Shown here in pieces: positions 55,373 through 64,000 of a DNA stretch of 64,000 nucleotides. A model generated the notes under the pieces. That model saw only the letters and a program-made list of their open reading frames with translations, ran no database searches and was not told the DNA's origin. The position numbers and the translations under genes were made by a program. The number at the start of each line of letters is the position of its first letter. Within the stretch, counting starts at the first letter, position 1. This stretch comes from Begonia masoniana (lineage: Eukaryota > Streptophyta > Magnoliopsida > Cucurbitales > Begoniaceae), in the NCBI GenBank assembly GCA_022432975.1, contig CM039505.1, positions 49,931,897 to 49,995,896 on the forward strand, written 5' to 3'.

Positions 55373-57901
55373 AGAAAAGAAAGAATGTTCAATGGGATGA
55401 GAAAAATTTACATAAAGCTCACCCCATGTCCTAAAAATCGACCACTAATACAAATTTCAATGAAAAAAATGAAAGGTCTCACCGAGTCATCTCGTCTTCT
55501 TAAAACATCTCCTCCTTATTGTGTCTATTCATACTCGTATCATTATTGAGCCTTTGGAGGGCTGGTGTTCTGCTAATTTTTTGTCATCATTTTTTTTTTT
55601 CGTATTCAATTTTGTAGGGAACTATATCCCAAATGAATGGACAAACTTATTCGTCGCGTTCAGTTCATACACTTCGTGTGAAAAAATTGAGGATAAAGCT
55701 AGGTAGAGAATGGATTACAAAAGCAAGAGAAATCTATTATGCCAAATTGCCAATATGCAAGCATGATTCATGGTTAGTGTCTCTATTTCTAAAGTGTTTG
55801 TTTTTATATATAAAAAAAAAAAAACAAATGATATTGAAAGAAAGAACATGTAAGAAAGGAAAGGGAAAGAACTTTTTTTTTTTTTCCAAAAAAATAAATA
55901 ACCACTTAATTTAAAATAACGTGAAAATTAAAAAAAAAAATACGCTTAACAATAATGAAATTAGAATTATTATAAACTGATATGAAATATGTTAAGTAGC
56001 AGTATCTCTTCTAGTAGTTCATTCTTCAACCGTAAATTTGTGGAATTAGAGACGATAGTAACAATGGAACAAAGTCATTGTTTTGGCAAGTGAGGAAGGG
56101 TTGCTCGTTTGCGTTAACATTTCAAACAGAAAGAGATCGAAATGGAACCATTAATGTAAGTATTATTGTTTTCCATCATCTTTATGAAGTACAATTAAAT
56201 CTTGATTCAAAAAATCACATTCGAGATGACTTAAACTTAAAGAATAGTTTTTCATTTATCTTTCTGAAATCCAATTTGGGAAAAGTTTTGCATTCTTGAA
56301 CAAAAATTTTAAGAAACGAAAAAGAAAATCCATGAAAACCAGACAAATTTTACTTTGCTCAAGAGTTGCGGTCTGTGCAAATACGCCTCCCCGATGTAAC
56401 TTGAAATTAGAGTCTAAAAGGTACAAAATGAGAGAGAAAACACTAAAAGAGAAAATCTTAGCTGTGTAATAAGCTAGGTACTAAGGGAAGCGCACGTGCT
56501 GTTGTTCTTTGTATATTAAAGCATTATTGAGAGATAAAAGAGACTTGGAGATCCCATTTCGACGATGTATTTTGTCCAATGTGAAGTTTCTCAACGGCGT
56601 TTGATTCATAGTTTTCCCATTTCTTAGCTTCACCTGCAATTATTATTTCTCGTTCTGAGAACACCAAGAGTTTATGAGTGCAAGAGACCTTTGTTGAAGT
56701 GATAGGTTTTTCCAATTTAAGAACTTTGAACTTATATTTTTTTAGTAATTGATTGAATATCATGTGGAGTTATTTGTTGTTATTGATAGATTTTGATTTT
56801 ATGTATGAAACTTAATGGGTTTTCTCCTAATTGATAGACACACATCAAGGTTGATGCCATAATTGAAAATATCACTTAACACTTGATCGGTCACAAACTT
56901 ACAAGCCTAATTTTAAAAAAAATTATTACATGCTACAATTGGATTGGAGAAGAGCGTAAGTAGACTCTGAAATTAACGCATGAGACAAATAGTATTAGGC
57001 ACAAGAATTGAAATTGCTGTTGAAGTAAAACATAACGTATTTCCAATTTGCAATGACAAGAACAAGTTTTATGAGCTCTATGTGATATGACTTGATAAAT
57101 ATAAGATAATGTTTATACTTTAATATTACATTTTCATTTCACACCCTGACATATCATTTACCACATCATGACGTGAGATTAGAGTGTAAATTAACATAGA
57201 CATAACATTACTTGAGATAGTTCATTTTCACGTACAACTATTCTTTTGAAGTTAAGCATAGTTCATTTTCACGTACAACTATTCTTTTGAAGTTAAGCAT
57301 AGTTTTTGATTGAGTGACGAGTCTTGCAAATTGTTTAACATAATAATCCATCGCAAAGCAAATAATTACTTAATTTTAAATTACTGGAGTGTATTTACTT
57401 CGAAAAAGAAAGTTGGGCAAAAAAAAATTAGTTTTTTTTTTAAAAGTTTAAATTTGTACATGCGTAGCTCTCTCCTGCAACGAAGAATTCTCAGTTTTTG
57501 TACTCAGAGAATTTCCCAAGCCATAGTCGGGGACGTGTGAAATTGTATCATGCTAAAGCAAGAGAAAATTAAGGGATAAGTTTTAGATGATTGATTAATA
57601 CATTTACTATGAATCCCACTTACCTATATTTTTGTCATTCAAATTTGAGTAAAATGATTGGTTTGCTGAACAAGAGAACCCCACTCCAACTGGAGACTAA
57701 ACTATATTATGTTGGTCACTGCAGTGGCAGACAACACACATTTCAAGTTAGAAATGTTTATTGGGGCTCGATTAGGCCCAATGGGCCTATCCCACGATTC
57801 GTGGAAATCGTCGATTATAGTGTTGGAAATCGTAGATACTACTCTCTTGGATTTTTTCTCGATTAAAGTTTCAAGGTAAAAACTCTTGTATTTATTTTAT
57901 T
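55373..57901. other. intergenic DNA
   Basis: No recognised gene or element. Includes poly-A/T runs near 55590 and 55810-55880 and a perfect 41-bp tandem duplication (57217-57257, 57258-57298). Short open frames are unremarkable and not conserved-looking. Confidence 0.6.
57217..57298. repeat. perfect 41-bp tandem duplication
   Basis: Two identical 41-bp units (starting atagttcattttcacgtaca) directly adjacent, followed by the first four bases of a third; identity suggests a recent event. Confidence 0.9.
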
Positions 57902-58552
57902 GGGTAAAGTGCAATTTGGCCCCTACAACTAGGTGAAATGAACAATTTACACCGTAAACTTGGGTAAAGTGCAATTTGACCCATACAACTAAGTGAAATG
58001 GACAATTTACATCGTAAACTTGAATAATAGGCAAGAACAACCTTAATGTATTGATAATGGGCAATATGGCCCCTACCGTCATATTTTCCATCAAAAAGTA
58101 ATATTTTTTCACTTGTTCATTTTTTTTTTTCGAAATGCCCCTCACTGAACCGAACCAGACCAGACCGGTTCAGCTAATTCCACTCTTATTTATTTATTTT
58201 TTTAAAATCTTATTTTTCGGAAAAGAGAAGACAAATGAATAGAATTAAAAATAAAAAATAAAAAATCAAAGTGCAATTAGCTTAACCGGTCTGGTTCGGT
58301 TCGGTCCAGTGAGGAGCATTTCGGAAAAAAAAAATGAACAAGTGAAAAAATGTTACTTTTTTATGGAAATTATGACGGTAGGGACCATATTGCCCATTAT
58401 CAATACATTAAGGTTGTTTTTGCCTATTATCCAAATTTACGGTGTAAATTGCCAATTTTATCTAGTTGTAGGGGCCAAATTGTATTTTATTCAAGTTTAC
58501 GGTGTAAATTGCCCCTTTCACCTAGTTGTAGGGGCCAAATTACATTTTACCC
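57902..58552. mobile_element. Mutator-type MITE (foldback, 651 bp)
   Basis: Exact 9-bp duplication tattttatt (57893-57901; 58553-58561). Arms of about 250 bp are inverted: left GGGTAAAGTGCAATTTGGCC, right complement GGGTAAAATGTAATTTGGCC. A near-duplicate of the first 60 bp follows directly in the left arm. The loop (about 58150-58300) holds a (ca/ga)-type cggttcggttcgg stretch and its complement gaaccgaaccagacc. No coding capacity. Confidence 0.92.
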
Positions 58553-58561
58553 TATTTTATT

Positions 58562-60904
58562 TTATTTATGCATGTTATTTTAACGTGTTGTGAAAATATT
58601 CTTTTGTCGGTACCGTTCATTAATTTTTTCAAACAAAGATCTTATCAAGATGGAGTTTCTTATTTAAAGGCCAAACTACAATTGTTTGCAGTAAGTGTGT
58701 GTATTATGTGCCAATAGAGCCGGCCCTATTATTATAAGAATGGTATTGGCTAAGGCAGACACCATCTCAATATATAATGTTTAGACCTTTTGTATAAATC
58801 ATGTACTCTTAAAAATATCGGAGTGAGACGGGTTTTATTGAACCGAGAAACATAACCGAACCACACCAAAGATTTCGATTTAATTCAACTAGGCTTCAAC
58901 TTATATGCATGATTACTTGTAAGAATTAGTCATGGCGCACTAAAGTTAGCTGGACAACCATGAGAAAGAAACAAGAAAAATTTCATTGGGTATGTTTAAT
59001 AGCTAACCTTTTTTCCATATATCTTCCAGGTGACTATATTTCAAACACATAATTTTATATCGAGTTCATGCTTTTGCTTAAAATATTGCACGTCAGCTTT
59101 TATTGTCACACACATACAAGTAGATATGGATTGCATGGTTTTGTATACAAATATCTTGTTGAACACAACTTTTGATATTTCAACTCTAATTTGATAGCAA
59201 ATAGATAGAAGAAAGGAATTGATAAATTGTGATGGATTGGAAATGTCTCTTTAGGATATGTAAGCTGTTGTGCTTGGTTACACTTGAGAATATAATAATT
59301 ATTAGTAGCATATCTTTTTACTTAGTAAAATATTTTTATTATACAATAGTAGTAAATGTCTAAAATGTTTCAAATAATAGTAGAAACATTTATTATATTT
59401 CATATTTTTTTTCTTATATTCTGTGGGCCCCAGACACCCTATATTTAGAATTAATCAATTTTTGCATGTGAATTTCTAGCAACGTGTGTGATTGTACGGG
59501 TGGTAGTGCATTTTCAATGAAATTGACTCTTCTATTCTTTTATCTACAATTAGACACCAATCTGACCAGCTTCCAGTTGTCATAAATATTTCTCTTTGAA
59601 ATTCTAAAACATAAAAATATTTTGAAAAAACAAATTATGTATTTGACTTTTCTAAGTTTTTCATTGTTTTATAAAAAATAATTTAGTTTGAAGATGTAAT
59701 TTATGAAATTATATATTATTTTTTGAAAAGATGATTAGTAACTAGTTAAGAGGATGATCAATCACACCGAGACGAGCATTAAGTGTTCCAACGAAGTCAA
59801 AAACCAATAAGTGTTAAATTTTAAACCCATAGATATTAGAAGCAAGATAGAACAAAATTCCTCCAAAATAAGATTCTGGAAATCAAAAAACAAAAGCTCT
59901 AACATTTTTAAGAAATCCTCTCAATTGGCCTTCAAGTTTGTGAGTTAATGGCCCTATCCAGTATCCATGTGCTTATGTATAGACATTATGGATAGACTAG
60001 AGCTCCTAATACCTTGTAACATATATATAATAAAAGGCTCTCGAAGATAAAAAGGTTTGTAGCCCTACTCTTTCTATCTTTACCATTACGGCTTTTTAAA
60101 GACCTTCGAGATGGAAAAAGATGAATTAGACAATGACTTCAACCATTAACTGCTAAATCTTAAACCCATAGATATTAGAAATAAGATAAAATGAAAGTCC
60201 TCCAAAATAGGATCCTAGAGTCACCCTTTGACAAATTTACAAAATTAAACTCTATAAAAGTAGCACTAGTCATGTTGAGCTACTCCATAAATTTGCAAAA
60301 TAACACAATGGAGTATGTTTATCAACGTATTTGGTAATTATGTCACAAAATTAACCTCAACCAATTACAATGGATTACAACAATATGCATAAACAATAAT
60401 AATTATTATGAGTAAATTAGAATGTTCTGAAAAGATGCGTGAATGAATTTTTCTGCTAACTTCGTTTAGTTGAAAAAACACTAGTTAGACATCTAAAAAT
60501 TAAATTCAACTTTGTCACATAAAATGTCTAATCTATATGTTTCTTTTATCTATTGTTTCATAGTATAGAGACATAACAGCTGTCATTTAGTAATTTAATT
60601 ATCATTGTCAAGCAATCCAATTAAATGTCTAATCCTATTTCAAAGTCATCTCTAGCCATAGAATTTGAACTCGGTTTAGAAATAATTGAGATTAGAAATT
60701 TGGTAAATGAAAAACATAATAGTAATAATGCAGTAGCTTCATGTAAGAACACATTAAATTTGTCCCAGAACACCATCATTATAAAAGCCAGAGACTAATC
60801 TAGAGTTGAGAAAAGCCACGTGGATGGATTCAACTTCACTCACAAAACACCATCGTTATAAAAGCGAGAGACAGCTTACGCTGGGCCAAATAATAGAATC
60901 TTAC
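58562..60904. other. intergenic DNA with an old direct repeat
   Basis: No gene is recognised. A roughly 75-bp motif (cccatagatattagaa...cctccaaaata) occurs at 59824-59876 and again at 60168-60213; a second pair (aacaccatc(a/g)ttataaaag) lies at about 60769 and 60846, close to the AAA fragment. Confidence 0.55.
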
Positions 60905-61268
60905 ATGTCCAAATCTTCTTTAGTTACAGAGACTACCTCATTTCTTTCCACAGACCTTTCAACTGCAGCGGTCATGGCCAAACCACACAAAGCATTCAAG
61001 TTAGCTCCAGTGTATCATACTAGCCACTGCTATAACTTTCAAGTCTACTTTCCCATCCAGTAAAACATTCTTCGTGTAGAGCTATACAATGTGGTCAATT
61101 TGAGTGCATTTTGCTAAGTTTCTTTAAACTCTCTGGATACTAAAATTTCCAACTACTATTGCTCTCACCTTGAACATGCCAAGTCTTTCTTCCTGAGAAG
61201 GGATAGATACTTCAATTACAGTATCGAAGCGACCTGCTCTCCTCAATGCAGGATCAATAGCACCCACC
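60905..61268 (-). pseudogene. CDC48B-like AAA-ATPase fragment, two exons, frameshifted
   Basis: Exon a (61169-61268) reads AIDPALRRAGRFDTVIEV and IPSQEERLGMFK, the second region of homology of an AAA domain and what follows; donor gtgaga. Exon b (60905-61081, after acceptor tatag) reads LYTKNVLLDGKVDLKVIAVA and then, in another frame, GANLNALCGLAMTAAVERSV, the small-subdomain sequence. The frame change near 61020 breaks it. ALRRAGRFD plus LYTK...LLD..VDL is closest, from memory, to plant CDC48B (At2g03670 type), not to CIP111. Walker A and B motifs are not present anywhere nearby, so this is an isolated fragment. Confidence 0.7.
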
Positions 61269-61494
61269 CTTTATACATGTTATCAACATTAAAACTTAGT
61301 ACACAAATAAAATATAAGATACGCAACTTTTCACAAAGTTTATTGACGACAAATGATAAGCAGAATAAGAATCAGATTATAGAGCACAGTAGTTTTGATA
61401 ACAACAGGATAGTGGTTCTCGACCTAACTCCAATATTTTCAAATTGTTTTTGTCAAATGAGATAGCTCAATTCCTAACAAATTAACCAAGATAG

Positions 61495-62000
61495 TGTTAG
61501 AATTGTAAGGATTTATAATTCTAGTTGGATTTAAATTATTAAACTATAAATTATACATTATGTTATCATCAGGTTTAAGTCCATATTAAAGTGATTTAAT
61601 ATAGTTTTAACGGACTTTTGAGTATATTAAATATAATATGATTATATTATGTGTAGAGACACCAGAGGTAATTTACCAATTTGTATTGGGTAAACTGGTA
61701 AATTACCCAATTAGGTTTAATATAGGGTTATGGTCCCTAATTCATAATTGAATCATTTGCCTCTTAGAACCTCCATCATTCTAGAGAGACATTAGAGAGG
61801 GCAATTGTCGAATCGGAAGATCTACGTACCCGATCTACGGTATTTTGCATTCAAACAATGGATCCGGGTATGTCCTTTTTGCTTTAACGATTTACTTGTA
61901 ATTTCTAATGTATCGATTCAAGAACTGGGCTCTCGCTCTTTTCAGATTATGGAATTTATTCTAAATTCAATTACTCTGGTTATTTTTATTGAATCCAACA
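61495..62000 (+). repeat. 5' LTR of the edge copia element
   Basis: 506 bp between TGTTAG and CCAACA, directly followed by the primer-binding site. Its partner would lie beyond base 64000, so the length rests on the terminal motifs only. Confidence 0.8.
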
Positions 62001-63232
62001 ATTGGTATCAGAGTCGGTTACGTTAGACTACAAGTAATCGATTTTTTTTTTTTGCTTGAAATTCGAAAAAGCATCAATTTTTTTTTAATTTTCGGAATTA
62101 TTTTTTAGGGCTATATTTTTGCATCTAATTTCACTAGTATACATGTTTTGATGCCTTAAAATTAGTTTTTTGTTGATGCACGTTAAGGATTATTGCCCAA
62201 TATATCATTATTTTGATAAATCAGACAATTTAGGGGTGAAAATCTGTCAGAATTGGTGAGATTCCAGCTATTTTCATTGTTGGTTTGCAGCCCCTCTCCG
62301 GTGGTTTGGGACGATTCAGTCTGATTGGGCTAGGTTTGGTCCAAATCGGACCAAACCATTTGGGTTCGGACCCACTCGGACCAAACCAACTCGGTTCGGT
62401 TACGGTTTGAACCAATTTTTAGTTGGTTCGACCCAGACCGATTCGGTTTGGGTTGAACCGGTTTAGTTCGGTCTGGTTCGGTTCGGTTCGATTCGATTCA
62501 ATTCGGTCCGGTCTGGAAAAAAAATTGAGCCGATCCATTTGGTTAAATGGGCCCTGGTTCACTTTGGTTCGGCTATTTTGGGTCTTTTTAATGACTGTTT
62601 CTCGACAATTCAGGGCTCTGTTCGCCCCGTTTTGCCCTGTTTTTGCCTAGTTTTGGCTGATTTGAGCCTTTCATTTTAAGTTGGTTAATCCTTTGGTTTA
62701 CTGATTGACTAATATGGTTGCCTATCCATTGAATATGTATGTATATGAATTTTCTTAATTCTTTTTTGGTGCAATTTTATGAAGTCTTACATTGTAAAAT
62801 AGGATGGTTTGGTAACATGCTATAAACTTAGTCTCTCTTGCTTTAATTATCCTATTTTTATATGTTGGGCATGAGACATGCATTGTATGAATTTCGATCA
62901 GCCCAAAGGAAGGTTGATGTTTGTACAGTTGCATGGCTTGTTAGCAGTATTAAAACATGTGACAATTATTAGGCTGCCATGTGAACATTCAACTTGTCCA
63001 AAGATAAGTTTATTGTTTGACAGGTCTTATTGTCAATGTTTATATACTGGACCAAGTTACCAATTGCAAATTAACACTTTTAGCCAAAAGACTAAGTGTT
63101 AATGTTGTGCCGATTTCTCGATTGATGGATGCATTATATTTTGCGTTATATCATTGTTATGTATATGCATATTAATTCGTGAGGTAATGTTGTTTCATTT
63201 TCTCTGTTGTTACAGTTAACATTTCAAGTATA

Positions 63233-64000
63233 ATGGGTAACGTTAATGCAGTTCCTATGCTTAACGGGACTAAATATAAAGTCTAGAAAGAGAACGTTAT
63301 GATTGTTCTCGGGTGCATGGATCTTGACATTGCATTTAGGGTCGCACGCTTCCCACCTCTTTCAGCATCAAGTACCCTTGATGATAAAAGGGAGCTGAAA
63401 AAGTGGGAGCGTTCGAATCGTGTAACTCTAATGATCATGAAGCGCGCCATTCCAGAAGCATTTCGAGGCAATATGTCGGAAGACACTAATGCCAAAACAT
63501 TCCTCGAAGAACTTGAGAAACGTTTTGAGAAAAACGAGAAGGCTGAGACAAGCACGCTTTGAGCTAAGCTTGTCTCACTCAAGTATAATGGAAAGGGGAA
63601 TATCAGGAAGTACATAATGGAAATGTCTCATCTTGATTCAAGAATTAAAGAACTTAAGTTAGAGCTGTCAGAAGACATGCTTGTTCACTTAGTCTTGATT
63701 TCTCTTCCTCCTCAGTTTGGGCAGTTTAAGATCAGTTATAATTGTCAGAAGAATAAATGAAAACTTAATGAATTAATATCTCATTGTGTCTAAGAGGAAG
63801 AGAGGATTAAGCATGATCGGACAGAAAGTATTCATTTGGCATCATCTTCCAAAGATAAAGGAAATAAAATGAAGAAAGAAGCTGTTGGTACACTTCTCAA
63901 CCTTGTTTGTTTTGAAGTTAATTTGGTTTCTGTATCTAGACATACGTGGTGGTTAGATTCGGGTGCTACCACTCACATTAGTATGTCTATGCAGGGTTGT
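63233..64000 (+). pseudogene. edge copia element: gag and start of protease
   Basis: One frame from ATG 63233 reads VPMLNGTKYKV-stop-KENVMIVLGCMDLDIAF, KKWERSNRVTLMIMKRAIPE, TFLEELEKRFEKNEKAETST, KYIMEMSHLDSRIKELKLEL, LISLPPQFGQFKISYN and finally WWLDSGATTHIS, the copia aspartic protease active-site motif at about 63946-63984. In-frame stops lie near 63284, 63560, 63759 and 63793; at least the first stands where family members have a Trp. No CCHC knuckle is readable, so that part may be deleted. Confidence 0.88.

Larger units (their letters stand above)
61495..64000 (+). mobile_element. 5' part of a degenerate Ty1-copia element (runs off the window)
   Basis: LTR 61495-62000, beginning TGTTAGAATTG and ending CCAACA, then primer-binding site TGGTATCAGAG at 62003-62013. 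A leader of 1.2 kb includes a repetitive ggttcggt block (62290-62520). gag follows from 63233, then protease. The 3' half and other LTR are outside. Multiple in-frame stops show that it is dead. Confidence 0.85.

Noticed and set aside
58309..58593. Paired small open frames at 57897-58145 and 58309-58593 with near-identical peptides
   Set aside because: They are the two inverted arms of the MITE and not two genes.
61900..62230. hAT-type end TAGGGGTGAAAA near 62230
   Set aside because: No matching inverted end or 8-bp duplication was found within reach, so the ggttcggt-rich block is left as part of the copia leader.

Overview
The window is plant nuclear DNA, almost certainly a eudicot. The evidence is a multi-exon GT-AG gene of the CIP111/AFG2 AAA-ATPase family, captured fragments of plant genes (a plastid stearoyl-ACP desaturase leader and a pentatricopeptide protein), plant Ty1-copia elements including a Sirevirus-like one, Cassandra-type TRIMs with 5S-rRNA-like LTRs, and hAT and Mutator-like elements. 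I cannot name the species from sequence alone. There is one convincing intact host gene; nearly everything else is transposons nested in transposons.

Layout. 1-136: possible last exon of a plus-strand gene. 137-3226: AT-rich intergenic DNA with a small foldback. 3227-9880 (minus): CIP111-like gene, ten coding exons whose splice phases close into one 961-codon frame; its probable leader, with a leader intron, a 27-bp tandem repeat and an upstream ORF, runs to about 10745. 10884-12723: 1.8-kb composite palindrome. 13644-14756: Mutator-like element carrying a stearoyl-ACP desaturase leader. 14984-18756: Cassandra array with three LTRs and two internal domains, split by a 2.6-kb solo LTR (15300-17904). 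18757-20550: partial, rearranged copy of CIP111 exon/intron DNA, split by a 1.2-kb hAT element.

20551-41255 is a solo LTR of the same family, opened by copia element A (23078-41148). Element A is itself opened by a full-length Sirevirus-like element B (25459-36108) and by another solo LTR (37491-40038). 41325-49162 is a second gene-capturing Mutator-like element (pentatricopeptide fragment), opened by a non-autonomous gag-protease LTR retrotransposon (41556-48136). 49430-50507 is a circularly permuted copy of the DNA upstream of CIP111. 51457-55367 is a fourth solo LTR carrying a second hAT element. A Mutator-type MITE (57902-58552), a broken CDC48B-like AAA fragment (60905-61268) and the 5' part of a degenerate copia element (61495 to the window edge) complete the window.

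The order of events can be read from target-site duplications (TSDs): ggaag for B, aagac, gtatt and gacgt/aacgt for three solo LTRs, ttttt for A, attag for the gag-protease element, tatttttaa and tattttatt for Mutator-type elements, ctcctaca and catccttc for hAT elements. A paralogous empty site at 49719-49730 independently confirms the 13.6-kb insertion. The four related solo LTRs share conserved blocks, but at the same relative position each carries a different array of short palindromes or tandem repeats, one of them with nine copies of TGACGTCA. These arrays, the scrambled CIP111 copies and the gag-protease element are the observations I would follow up first.
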